DNA of 64,000 nt, taken from Medakamo hakoo. Taxonomy: Eukaryota > Chlorophyta > Trebouxiophyceae > Coccomyxaceae. The stretch spans positions 1,054,001 to 1,118,000 of the forward strand of contig CP089450.1 of assembly GCA_026636295.1 (NCBI GenBank), in the 5' to 3' direction. The notes under the pieces are model-generated. The model did not search any database. It was not told the origin of the DNA and saw nothing but the letters and a program-made list of their open reading frames with translations. The position numbers were made by a program, and so were the translations under genes. Below are positions 39,169 through 49,556 of the stretch, piece after piece; position 1 is the first letter of the stretch; every line of letters begins with the position of its first letter.

Positions 39169-41194
39169 CTGGAGGGAGGAGAGAGGTGCGGGCGCGCGCG
39201 CGGCGAGGGTTAGGGCGGACAGAGAGGGCCGCGGGGGTGGAGGGCGGAAGCGGGGGACAGGGCGCGCGCCCGCCTCTCTAAAAATCTAAGTCGCAGTGTG
39301 TCTAAGCGGACTAGGGTCCAGCATCGCGCGTGGAGCCCCTGCTCGCACGCGCACGCCGGCAGCAGCACTTTTTTCTTTTGTGTCACCGAAACAGGTGGCG
39401 CACGGCGCCGTCGACGCGCGGGTGCTTGAACGCAAACTTGTCGCCCGCGGCCAGGCGGGCGGGGAGGGCGCGCTGCCCCTCCAGGACGGCGGTCCCACCG
39501 TCGCCCAGGATGGCCTGGGTGGTGTCGGGTTGGGAGTGGGGGGAGGCGTGCGTGCGCGTGTGAGACGAGGGATGAAAGGGGTTTTGAGGGTCGTGGGCAG
39601 GCGAGGCAGGGCAAGGGATCCCCCCCTCTCCCCCCCCTCCCTCTCTCGCCCTCCCTCCTTTCGCTTCCTCCTCCCGCGGACAAGAGTGCTGGCCCGGCTC
39701 ATGCGTTGACAAGGAGAGGAGGGAGAGAAAGGAAAGGCAGAGAGAGAGAGAGAGAGAGACAGAGAGAGGAGAAGGGAGAGGGGAGTTCCCTCTCTCGGCC
39801 CGCCTCGCGCCCGTCCCGACCCTCAAAAAACCTTTCTTCCCTCGTCTCACGGCGCACGGAGCGCCGCCTCCACCCACCCACACTCCACTGACGGAGTGCG
39901 GCCGCCGGCCCGCCGCGCGCCCGCACACTCCCCCCCCCCCTCAAGCAAGCCCTCCCACCCGCCTCCCTCACCTTGATCGCGAAATCAGGCACCGGCAGCC
40001 AGGACGGGCGGCCCAGCGCGCCGCCCAGGGCCGCGCACAGCTCAGCCATGCGGACCGGGTTGGGCGCCGTGCCGTTGTAGACGCCCTCGTACGCCGCGTC
40101 GCCCAGGGCGGCCAGGTACAGGGAGACCAGGTCGTCGCGGTGGATCCAGGAGCACCACTGCGTCCCCGACCCGAGCGGGCCGCCCGCGAACGCGTTGAAG
40201 ACGGGCAGCATGCGCCCCAGGGCGCCGCCCTCGCGCGACAGGACGATGCCGGCCCGGATGATGACGACGCGCGTGTCCGCCGCCTTGGCGGCCGCCTCCC
40301 AGGCGGTGCAGACCTCGGCCAGGAAGTCGCGGCCGGGCGGCGCGTCCTCGGCAAACGTGCCGCTCTCCGACGTGCCGTAATACCCGATGGCCGACGTGGA
40401 CACGAGGACGGCCGGCCGGCTGGGCGCCGGCGTGGCGTTGATGGCGGCCGCCAGCCGTTGGGTGCCCTCCACCCGCGACCGCCGGATTTCGGCCTTGATG
40501 GCGGGCGACCACCGGGACGCGATGGGCTCGCCCGCCAGGTTGACGACGCCCGACGCGCCGTCGACCGCGGCGCCCACGTCGGCCTCGCCGAAAAACTCTA
40601 GCCGGGGGAGCGGCAGGCGCGCACGCGCGCGCGCCGGGTCGCGGGAGATGACGCGGACGGGCGTGCCGCTGGCGGCGAGGCGGGCGACGAGGCGGGAGCC
40701 GACCAGGCCGGTCGCGCCTGGGGATGGAGGAGGGCGGGGGTGTGGGTGGGTGGGTGAGGGTGAGGCGGCGTCGGCGGGTGTTTTGCTTTTTGGACGGTGT
40801 CGGTGACGCGAGGGGGCCCAGCGCTTGCACAGCAGTGTCCACACTGCTGTGCAAGTGTGCACAGACACGCACACCACTCTGGCAGGGGTGGAGGGCCGGG
40901 AGGGTAGGCTGGTCGCCCGTGCGACGGCAGTGGCCAGCCCGGCGCGCCACGACGCTAGCCAAAAAACGGGCGCGAGTTTTTTTGCTGCTCGCGCGCCCGC
41001 CGTACTTGTCCACGGATCAGCTGTGCCAACAACACACACTCATCAAACATACCTGTGATGGCGATGGGCCCCTCGTTGCCGACTTGGCCGGCGGATGCGA
41101 GGACGACGACGGACGTGGAGCGGGAGCGGCGATGCGACGGCCGCGGCGGGCAAGCAGCGCCGGTCCGGCGGAGGAAGGAGGGGGCAGCGGGCAT
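39037..41194 (-). CDS. GIANT CHLOROPLAST 1 / SulA-type NAD(P)-epimerase family protein (SDR39U1/YfcH), two alternative last exons
   Basis: Exon 1 is complement(41053..41194), exon 2 complement(39972..40717). A last exon follows in either of two forms: 39383..39514 (A) or 39037..39168 (B). Each isoform is 339 aa. Exon 1 begins with a plastid-type presequence (SFLRRTGAACPPRPSHRRSR) and reaches the Rossmann strand PIAITG, completed in exon 2 as GATGLVGSRLVARL. Typical TIGR01777 motifs follow: VVNLAGEPIASRWSPAIKAE, STSAIGYYG, FAEDAPPGRDFLAEVCTAWE, RAGIVLSREGGALGRMLPVF, WCSWIHRDDLVSLYLAALGD and YNGTAPNPVRMAELCAALG. The C-terminal exon encodes the family's LLGE...VLxGQRxxPxR tail. In Arabidopsis the homologue GC1 is a stromal protein affecting plastid division; bacterial homologues are poorly characterised. 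Intron 1 contains a long perfect inverted repeat. Confidence 0.9.
39383..39514 (-). other. Alternative terminal exon A of the GC1/SulA gene
   Basis: 44 codons including stop, preceded by a CACCCAG acceptor. It encodes AILGDGGTAVLEGQRALPAR and ends with DGAVRHLFR. It is also phase 0 and nearer to exon 2, across a 457-bp intron that contains an (AG)n tract and no other exon I can see. Confidence 0.8.
40824..40855. repeat. Perfect 15-bp inverted repeat with 2-nt spacer in GC1 intron 1
   Basis: CTTGCACAGCAGTGT, then CC, then the exact reverse complement. It is AT-richer than its surroundings and would form a very stable hairpin in the intron RNA or a cruciform in DNA. Confidence 0.9.
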
Positions 41195-41445
41195 CTTTTC
41201 CTTCTCTCTCTGGGTAAGGGATGGTGTATGCTACTCAGCTAGGAAGGGTGTTGGACCGGCGCGAGTTGTGTGTGGGCGCGCGCGGCGCCTGTTTTTGATT
41301 GTTGGTGTGTGTGTTGGGGGTGCGGAGCGCGCCGACCCCGCCCCCCCTCCCCTCTCACACCTCCATCCCCGTCCAGGCGCCCCACAGGCCACGCCCCGGC
41401 CTGAGGACCCGCCAATTCCATTCCCCCCACCTCACTCCACAAAGG

Positions 41446-43488
41446 ATGATCCCCGCCGCCGCCGAAGCCCTGTGGGGCCGGTCCGCGCCGGCGGACGCGC
41501 CGCCGCCATCACCCGCTCGCGGCCGCCCGCCGCCGCTGGGCGAGCTCTCCACCTCGTCCGAGCCGTCCCAACTCCCGCCCTCCTCCTCCGCACGGGCCTG
41601 GGCTGACAGCCCCAGTCCGGCGGGAGCTGCGAAGCCGGCCTGGCAGCCCGCTGCCGACCAGGAAAATCGGGCGCCGACCTCTGCCGACGCACATTCCAAG
41701 GCTGTGCCCGCTCCGCCGGCCGCGTCCACGTCCACACCCGCTCCTTCGCCACCTGACGAACGCGAGCTTTGGACCTTCAGTTGCAGTGGGTGGCTCTTCG
41801 TGTACACGTTTGGTGAGTGGCGCCGGGCGTTCCTCCTTTCCGTTTTTGGAACGGACGCATGCGAAAGTTTTTTTTCCCTTCTTCTTCCCCGACGCCCGCG
41901 ACAGCCATGGAATGGCCTCCAGCCTCCGTCCTCTCACGTCCTCCGGCCTACCCAAACTCTGACACAGGCGTGGTGAAAGCTTTGAAGGAGCTCGGGCTGC
42001 ACAAGTGCGTTTTTTTGTTCTCCAGACTCGCAAACTCGCCGCGTTCAACAGCTCCGACGCACACAAAACCCTGACCCATCCCATCCGTCCATCCCCACAC
42101 TCTCCCTCTTCAGGTCCGTCTACGCCATCGGCACGTCCGGCGGCGCGTGCGCGGCGTCCTACCTGTTCTTCGGCGATGACGCGTCCGACGTGGACCGGAC
42201 GGTGAGGGGTGTTGGGGTGGGGTGGGGTGGGGGGGAACCAGCCTTTTCCATCCTCTTCCCACGCGCCCGGCCTCGCCTCACGAAAAAAAAAAAACACCCC
42301 ACCGCCCAGGTCGACTACATCGAGGAGTGCGCCGTCTACGCCCGCTCCCACTGGCGCCACCCCTTCCGCATCCTGGACTGCCTGGAAGGCGCCATGGACC
42401 GCTTCCAGCCCGGCGGCGGCGGCGGCGGGTCGACGAGCGGGCCGGCGTCGTCCTCCGCGCCCGCGCGTCCGCCCGCGCGTCCGCCTGCCCCGCACCCGTC
42501 CACCACCCCGCCCGGCCTCGGCCCCGCGGCAGCGGAAGCCCTGGCCGGCAACCTGGAAATCTCCGTCACCACCCTGCCCTTCCTCCGCAACGCCCGCGTC
42601 CGCGACTTCCCCGGCCCCGCGGAGCTGAAGGCCGCCATGCTCGCGTCCGCGTGCGCCATCCCCGTGACGCCCGTCTGGCTGCCCCAGGCCCGGGCGTGGT
42701 GCATTGACGGCGCCGTGAGCGACGTCAGCTTCTTGAGGGGACTGCTGCTGGGCCGGCGGTTCACGTCCCTCCACGCCGTCGCGGGCGCCGTGTCGGTCTC
42801 GCCCTTTTACGCGTCGCGCGCCGACATCGCGCCGTCGGCCTTTGTGCCGCCGCACTGGGGCGCGTACCCGCCCGAGCCCGCCAAACTGCGCTGGCTGTTT
42901 CAGCTGGGGTTCCGGGACGCGCTGGCGTGGCTGGACGCGCACGGGAAGCTGCCGGCGCGCGTGGCGGAGGCGGCCGCGGGCGACGACGGCGACCACCCGC
43001 CGCCGCCGGGCGCGCCCGGGTGGCGGAGCGTGCTGTGGGAGGTGCGGCACGTGGACGGCGCCCGCGCCGCGCGTGCCGCGAGGCTGGCCGGCCGTGGCGG
43101 CGGTGGCGGGCGCGGCGGCGGCGGCGCGCGGCACCGCAACAGCATGGCCACCGCCCCCGGCGCGGCCGTCCCGCCGTCCCTGCCCCGGTTCGCCGCCCGC
43201 CTGGTGTGGGGCGCGGTCGCGGCCGAGCTGTGCTGCGCCCTGGCCGCGACCGCGTTGGCCGTCGCGGCCTCGCCCTTCCTGCGCGACGTCCCCACGGCCG
43301 AGGCCCTGGCCCGGTTCCGGGCCGCGGCGGCCGGCGTGGCGGCCGCGGCGGGCGGGCTGATGGCGAGGAGCGTCCAGGGCCGCCGCCCGCGCCAGTCGGT
43401 GGCCGCCGCGGCGGCCGCCCAGGCCGCCGTCGAGGCCACGCTGCGCGAACATTCCGCGGTGTGGCGGTGGATGAGGTTTTCGCTGTAA
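41446..43488 (+). CDS. Patatin-like phospholipase / acylhydrolase
   Basis: Four exons, 41446..41812, 41968..42004, 42114..42201 and 42310..43488, 556 aa. Exon 2 is a 37-nt microexon. The spliced product gives WTFSCSGWLFVYTFGVVKAL, KELGLHKSVYAIGTSGGACA, that is the oxyanion region and nucleophile elbow G-T-S-G-G, and later CIDGAVSDVSF with the catalytic Asp (D-G-A). This Ser-Asp dyad defines patatin (PNPLA) lipases, which hydrolyse acyl chains of phospholipids or triacylglycerol. The N-terminal ~105 residues are disordered (Ser/Pro/Ala). Near the C-terminus a hydrophobic segment (AELCCALAATALAVAASPFL) is followed by a second Ala-rich one, suggesting a membrane hairpin, then a basic tail (SVQGRRPRQS). 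Closest subfamily is uncertain; substrate unknown. TGTAA overlaps the stop codon. Confidence 0.85.
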
Positions 43489-43510
43489 GGCAAAACACAG
43501 CCGCCAGGGT

Positions 43511-43511
<1 letters not shown>

Positions 43512-43543
<32 letters not shown>
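43512..43543. repeat. (CA)n microsatellite between convergent genes
   Basis: About 16 CA units fill most of the 58-bp gap between the patatin stop and the stop of the small minus-strand gene; both 3' UTRs must run through it. Confidence 0.9.
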
Positions 43544-43544
<1 letters not shown>

Positions 43545-43546
43545 AC

Positions 43547-44211
43547 TCACTCGGCCGCCTTGCCTTTCTCCTCCCCTCCGCCCGCCCCGTCCTCCTCTTG
43601 GCCCTCTTCATCATTCAGCGGCCGCGCGTTGTGCGGCAAGTCGCCCAGCTTGGAGTGGTCGCCCACGCCCGGCGGAAAGTTGCCTGGGATGGCGTCTTTG
43701 CCCAAGCCCAGGCCGCCGCCAGCTCCAGCCACGGTGTCGGAGACGTCGACGCCGACGGTTTGCGTGACGGGGTCGTAGGCCAGGCCCGCGTACGGTTGGG
43801 CGAAAGCCGTCGACACATTGCCCTCGGCGTCGTAGCCGCAGCCCGGAGTGTGGCGAGGGTCGGGGTGGAGGGGGGCGTTGCCCGTCTCGCCGGCGCCCTG
43901 CGTGTTTTTTCGGTCGTCAAGGTTTTCTTTTTGTTCGAATGGATGGAGAGAGAGGCGGGCGCAAGAAAGGCTGTCGCGAGCGCGCGAGCAGGGAGGGAGA
44001 GCATCGACGCTCACTCCCCGCGTGCAGGTTGTTTTGGACGGGTAGTGGAGAGGTGGGTGTTGTCCGCTCGCGCGCGCGCGGGCGAGACGCATGCCTCCCG
44101 CTCCCACGCGCCGCCCACGCCCGCCCGCCTCCGCACCTGGCCCGGGTCGAAGCGGCCGTGGTCGGCGCCGCCGTCCCCGCCGTCTCCGACGCTGTTGCCC
44201 ATGGACGCCAT
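43547..44211 (-). CDS. Small acidic protein of unknown function
   Basis: Two exons, complement(43547..43897, 44137..44211), 141 aa, phase 0. Exon 1 encodes MASMGNSVGDGGDGGADHGR and FDPGQ. Exon 2 encodes a conserved-looking middle (PGCGYDAEGNVSTAFAQPYA, GLAYDPVTQTVGVDVSDT) and GLGKDAIPGNFPPG, with a highly acidic/Gly C-terminus (NDEEGQEEDGAGGGEEKGKA). No transmembrane segment, no targeting peptide. I do not recognise the family. The non-repetitive middle argues for a real gene rather than noise, and the donor and acceptor are standard. Confidence 0.6.
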
Positions 44212-44352
44212 GGCGATTTGAGGGTGTCGAGTTTTTTTTTTTTTTTCGGTTCGTTCGGCAGAGTGTTGAGCGAGCCCCAGCGCACACGTTCTTGTTTCGT
44301 TTTTTTCACGCCTCTCTAAATCACACACACGCACGACGCCTCATCCCCCACT

Positions 44353-47139
44353 CTACCGCCCGCGCGAGCTCCGCCGCGTCGCCGCGGGCATCGCACCAGC
44401 CTTCTTCGCCGACGGGGCCTTTTTGGTCGTCGGCGCCGGCGACGCCTTCTTCTTCTTCGCGTCCGTCGCCGCCGCCGCGGGCGGGGGAGGGTGTGCCTCA
44501 CCACCGCCACCACTCCCGTCCGCCGCCGCCTCCTCGCCCACCGGCAAGCTGGCCAGCCCCGCAAACATCGCGCTCGGCAGGGTGGGCAGGTCGCTCAAGC
44601 TCGCCCCACCCAGCGACGGGAGGTTGGCCAAGCCACGCGAGGCTGGGGCGGGGCGCAGCGAGGACGGGCGGGCGGCGGCCGGCGCGCCTGCGACCGAGCC
44701 GCCGCCGCCGCCGCCGCGGGCTGTCAGCCCGCTGCCGGGCGCAATGCCGAGCCGCGCGTTCAGGAAGCGCAGCAGGGATTCGTCGAGCGCGCCCGACCCG
44801 GCCCGCGGCGATGGCGGAGCCGCGCCAGTCCCAGCGCCGCCACCCAGGCGCAGGGCTTCCGACGGCGAAAAGTCGAGCGGCTGCAAACCCGTGGCCGCGA
44901 AAAGCTCGTCGGACGGGGTGCAGGTAGGGAAGCCTGGAATGAGGCGGGCCATGTCCAAACCAGACAAAGCCCGACCGGCCAGTGTCGACAGGCGTTCGCG
45001 CAGGGCGGCCGCGTCGATGGACGGGCCGGCGGCGGCGCGGGCGCGTTTGGGGGCGCCACCACCACCGTCTGCCGCGGTCCGTTTCGCGCCGGCCGCGATG
45101 GCCGCCGCGGCGGCCGCTGCCGCGCCCGACGGCGCGGGCGCTGGAATGTCGTCCGCCACGGCAAAGGGCGAGGGCGGGACGGCCTTGCGAGGCCCGCCGG
45201 GTCCAGCGGCCGGCGCGGCAAGCGGCGCGGGCGGCGCGCCCGTGGGCACGGCAAACCCGCCCCACCCGCTCGCCGCGCCCGTCGCCAGCAGCGACGGCCG
45301 AGGCAGGGCGGACAGGGACGGCCCGCCCAGGGTGGACGCGGCGGCGGACCGGGCAGCGGCAGCAGCCGTCGACGGCGGCTCGACCGTCACGTCGGCGGCG
45401 GCGGCCGCGGACGCCAGCGCGCCCGACTCCACGCCCTCCCACACCGCCCAGCCCGGGTGCCCGGGCGCGGCCCAACACGCGGCGGCCTGGCCCGCCATGC
45501 GGCCGACGTCGCCGCCGCGGGCGGGCGGGACCCGGTCCAGCGGCGTGACCCACGCGCCGCCGCCCGGCGTGGCGGGCTTGGGCCGCCACAGCAGGCCGAG
45601 CGGGGCCGACAGGTCGGGCGCGCCCCGGTCGGCGCGGAAGACCAGGCCGTCGGACAGCGGCCCGGCCTCGTACCAGACGCGGGCGCGGGCGTCCGGCTCC
45701 ACGGCCGCAAAGGCGTGGTCGCACGCGGCCTCCCAGCCTTTCGTCAGCTTCAGCACCCGCTTCAGCGCTTCCGTCAGCGCCGGGTCCGCCGCCGCGAGGG
45801 CCGCCACGTCCCGGAACTGGCCGACGGTCGTGACGGACGCGTGCGGCAGGGCGAGCGTCACGCCCGCCGCCCCGGCTTCGGCGCCCAGGGCGGCCAGCTT
45901 GGCCTGGGTCTGCGGGCCCACCGCGTTCAGCTTGGACACGTGGTCGTCCAGCGACGGAATGTCGGCTTTGATGGCCGTGCGCACGCGCGGCGTCGCCGCG
46001 ACGAAGGGGTCCGACACCGCAAAGGCCCAGCCGGGGGCGGGCGCGCCCGTGCGCGCGTCGACGGCCCGGGCCAGCAGGCGGAAGGGCGGGCGCTGGCCGG
46101 AGAGCAGGGACTCGGACGACCCGGTGACGGCCAGGTCGCCGACGGCCGCGGACAGCGGGGCGCTGGAGGCGTCGGACGGGGCCAGGTCGACGAGGACGCC
46201 GCCGCCAGGGGAGGCGCCGGGCCCGGGCGTGCCGCGCTCGCCGCCGTCCTCGCCGCCGCCGCCGCCGCCGGCCTGCCCCTTGGCCGTGCGCACGAGCAGC
46301 GGCCCGCCCGCGTTGTTCAGGCGCAGCACGCACGACGCGGCCGCGGCCGCGTCGCCGCCCCGCCCCGCGTCCAGCAACGCGCCGTACTGCTTGCCGTCCA
46401 GGACACAGAGCTCGACGGCCACGCCGGGCGGCGGCCCCGCGCGCGGCGGCTCGCCCTCGCCGACCCACAGCACGTCCAGGCGCGGCGCGGCGCCGCACGC
46501 CGCCCGGAAGCCGTCGCCCGCCAGGCACTTGTTGGCGAGCGCGCTCACGCACACCCGGCGCGGGTTGTGCGCGCACAGGGCGCACCCGGGCTCACGGCAG
46601 CCCAGGGCCGCGCACGCGTGCGCAAAGGCCAGCGCCCAGGTCGGGCCGGCCGGCGCGCCGTCGGCGCCTCCGTGCGCGGCGTCCCAGGCGGCCGCGTACG
46701 CGGTGGCGACGGACGCGGGACCGAGCGAGCCGGCTGGGAGGGCGGTCAGGGCAGCGGCCAAGTCGGGCGCGGCGGCGATGGAGACGGCGAGTTCGCGGGC
46801 GTAGGCCTGGTGTGTGTGTTGGAATGGGTTGGGAGGGGCCGATGAGGAAGCTTCGGCATGCGCGGCCGCGGAGAGTGTGTGGGGGGAGGTGTCGCGACCA
46901 GGCAGGCCCTTTTTTCGAACGTTGGCACCCTCCATTTCCTGCCGTCATCAAACCCAGTGCCCTCAAGCTCCAGCCTGACGCGTTGGCGGCCTGATCTGGG
47001 CGGGTGCCTGCGGGCGAGGGCGAAAAAAACGATGGAGAGGCATTGACTCGACGGGCGCCCGGCCATAAAAAACAAAACTCACCAGCAGCGCGCCCTCCGA
47101 CACGCCCTCCAGCTCCGGAGGGCGTGGGTGGTGGGCCAT
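44353..47139 (-). CDS. CBP60/SARD1-like calmodulin-binding-family protein
   Basis: Two exons, complement(44353..46806, 47083..47139), 836 aa, phase 0. Exon 1 gives MAHHPRPPELEGVSEGALL. A Cys-rich stretch (CREPGCALCAHNPRRVC, about 89-106) precedes a beta-rich part (RLDVLWVGEGE.., VAVELCVLDGKQYG). Then come blocks that parallel the central CBP60 domain: RPPFRLLARAVDARTG, FAVSDPFVAATPRV (about 279-292), IPSLDDHVSKLNAVGPQTQA (compare [20 protein letters not shown]), a VTTVGQFRDVAALAAADPAL region (compare TVEDFLRLLVVDPQRLR) and GWEAACDHAFA (compare MWDATVEHA). In land plants CBP60 proteins are calcium/calmodulin-regulated transcription factors of salicylate immunity. The C-terminal half is disordered with Ser/Pro/Ala. 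Family assignment comes from pattern of blocks, moderate confidence; DNA binding or calmodulin binding is not established. Confidence 0.7.
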
Positions 47140-47302
47140 GGTGAAAGCGAGGGGGTGCCCCGCGTGTGGTTTGACAGCGGCCGAGGGATCGATCACAGGA
47201 AAAAAGGGGGACAGGCGGGGGAATGAGACTGTGTGTGGAGTGGGCCTAGGAGCGGTGGCCTGCGGCCATCATCACTCCCTCAAGTTGGCGGCATCGGGAA
47301 AA

Positions 47303-48150
47303 ATGCCGCGCTCCTCGCCCGCCGCCCGGGCCTACCTCCTCGCGTACAACACGCTGCAATGCCTGGGCTGGATGTATGTCCTGCTGCAGACGGCTGCTGC
47401 GGCTGTGGCGGCCCACCGCCCGCCTCACCACTCCGGCTTGTTCGCCCGCCCAACCTCTCCGCTGACTGCTGCCGCGTCAGCTGCGTACGCGTCCGCGGGC
47501 CCCGTCGTGCGCGCGTGCCAGGCTGCTGCGTTGCTTGAGACGGTTCATGTCGTTGTAGGTGCGTGAGAAAAAGAGAGGGCGCCGTGCCGCCCGGGCGCGC
47601 GTCCATCCCCACCCCCCACCCCCCACCCCCACCCCCACCCCCCATCCCCCCATCCCACTCTCCACCAGGCCTCGTCCCCGGTTCGCCCGCCCTGTCCTTC
47701 CTCCAATGGTTTGGCCGGTCCAACGTCCTGTTCCTCATCCTGGCATCCATACCGGCCTTGCACTCGCACGCGGCGGTCGTCCCGCTGTTTGTGGCGTGGG
47801 CAGCCGCGGACGTCGCGCGCTATGCCTGGTACGCCGCCTCCCTCGCCCGCCCCCCGCCCCCGCCCTGGCTGACCTGGCTGCGGTATTCGGCCTTCATCCC
47901 GCTGTACCCACTCGGCATCTTTGCGGGGGAGATGCCGCTCATCAGGGCGGGGCTGCCGCACATCGAGGCGGCCCGCCTCCACTCGTACCCGATGCCAAAC
48001 GCGCTGAACATCGCCTTTGACTACGCGTCGTTCTGCCGGGCGGGGCTGTACGTCCTCCTGCCGGCCGCGTTCCTTGTGCTGTACCGGTACTTGCTGGCCC
48101 AGCGGGCGCGGCGGCTGGGTGGTGGGGGTGGGAGGGCGCGGCGGGCGTGA
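47303..48150 (+). CDS. Very-long-chain (3R)-3-hydroxyacyl-CoA dehydratase (PTPLA/HACD/PASTICCINO2)
   Basis: Two exons, 47303..47558 and 47669..48150, 245 aa. It opens YLLAYNTLQCLGWMYVLLQT as in HACD/PHS1 proteins, then LLETVHVVVGLVPGSP (compare LE.LHA..GLV.SP), LSFLQWFGRSNVLFLIL, a DVARYAWYAASL helix, LRYSAFIPLYPLGIFAGEMP and YPMPNALNIAFDYASFCRA. About six membrane helices are expected. The enzyme performs the third step of fatty-acid elongation in the ER. The catalytic Tyr165 and Glu173 are recognisable, but the spacing is eight instead of the usual seven residues because of one extra residue (YPLGIFAGE against YPxGxxGE). It is divergent from the CBP60-like gene, 163 bp apart. Confidence 0.92.
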
Positions 48151-48385
48151 AAACAAACACTGCCGTTGAGAGAGGGAAGGGCCAAGGTTGAGAGCGTGTT
48201 TACAAAACCTCCCGCCATCTTTCCCGTTTTTTTTTTTCGTTTTTTCTTCTTCGTTCGGTTCTCTTTCTCTCTATCAAAGCAAATGTGCGGGCAGGCGGGC
48301 AAAAAGAAAAATCAACACACAAGCGGGCGCAGTGGCGTGCTACAGGCGCACAAAAAAAACTCTCTCCATCCATCCGGCCAACCGT

Positions 48386-49254
48386 TCATTCAATGGCGAC
48401 CTTTTTCGCCTCCGGCGCCGTCTCAGCCTTGCGGGGGACGACCAGCTTGAGGACGCCATGGTCCATGGACGCTTTGATGCCGTCCACTTCCGCGTCGGCC
48501 GGCAGCTTGAAGGAGCGAGAGAAGGAACCCCACACGCGCTCGCGCACGACGGGGCCTTTCCCCCCTTCCCCGCCGCCTTCCTTCTTTTCTTCCGAGCGGT
48601 GGCCCGCGACGGTCAGCACGTTGTCGGCAATCGTGATGTCGACCGCGTCCTTGGGCACGCCGGGCATGTCCATGGCGATGGTGTAGCCCTGGTCGTTCTC
48701 GGAGACGTCGACCGCGCCCAGGCCCGGGAGCACGCGCGGCACGGCCGCCGACGCGAGCGGGGTCGTGGACGGCTGAGCCGCGGTCAGCGGACCCCAGATG
48801 GAGTTGAGCAGGGAGTCAAACTCGCTGTTTTGGGGGTTGAATGGGTGGGTGGGGGTGGGGGGTGCCGCGTGAGGGTGGGCGCGCCTGGGCGGAAGGGGCG
48901 GGACGCAACTAGAACCTGCCGGGGTGTTCCAGAAAAAAAATCGTCCGACACCAAAAAAAAAACTCACCGGTCCAAGTAGCCGAACAGGGCCGAGCCTAAG
49001 AGGCTGGACGGGCGGCGAGCCATGGCCGACGGCGGCCACGCGCGCAGCGCGGGCGCGGGCGGCGCCTGCTTCTGGACGACGGGCGGCGCGTCTTTTTCGT
49101 GGGGGGCCTTGGCGGGGTGGTGTTCCGAAGACGACGAACCCGACGCCGCCCTGGACGCGAACGCGCGCATCGTGGACGCGCGGGCTTTGGTGGTGGTGCG
49201 GGCCAGGCGGCGGGCGCCGGCCAGGGTGGAGGGCCGCAGCAGGGCGGTGGACAT
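48386..49254 (-). CDS. Organelle-targeted small heat-shock protein (HSP20)
   Basis: Two exons, complement(48386..48824, 48968..49254), 241 aa, phase 2 intron. The N-terminal ~60 residues are a presequence (MSTALLRPSTLAGARRLART, Ser/Ala/Arg-rich) for mitochondrion or plastid. The alpha-crystallin domain (about 135-230) has VDVSENDQGYTIAMDMPGVP, DITIADNVLTVAGHRSEEKK, FSRSFKLPADAEVDGIKASM and GVLKLVVPRK. The phrase DGIKASMDHGVLKLVVPR is a standard HSP20 strand pair. An IxI tail motif is not evident; the chain ends KKVAIE. sHSPs hold unfolding proteins in soluble complexes for Hsp70. It is divergent from FANCL, with a perfect 26-bp palindrome 68 nt upstream of the ATG; the intron starts GTGAG followed by nine T. 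Confidence 0.93.
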
Positions 49255-49322
49255 GCTTGGGTGTTCTTTGTGCGTTCGGGAGGAGGGGGGGCGGGTTTGC
49301 AAGGAAATAACAGAGTGATGGC

Positions 49323-49348
49323 CGGGCGCACAATCGATTGTGCGCCCG
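49323..49348. promoter_or_regulatory. Perfect 26-bp palindrome between HSP20 and FANCL
   Basis: 13-bp half-site CGGGCGCACAATC followed with no spacer by its reverse complement; the centre is ATCGAT. It lies 68 nt upstream of the HSP20 ATG and 208 nt upstream of the FANCL ATG. It is not a heat-shock element (no nGAAn array). A dimeric regulator or transcript hairpin is possible. Confidence 0.5.
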
Positions 49349-49556
49349 TTTCGGCTTTCTCCCCCACACTACTTTCGCCCCAGCTTCCGTGCTTCTCGAA
49401 CCTTCGATTCCTACCCAGCACCCCTGTGGCCGGGCAGGGTCCCTGTTCCTGGCTCCACGCGCGGGACGTGGCCGAGGGCGAGGACAGGACGTGGCGTGGC
49501 GGCGCGTCGCTGCGCCGTTTTTTTCCCTGTCGCCGCGCCAAAACGAATTCGCTGCC

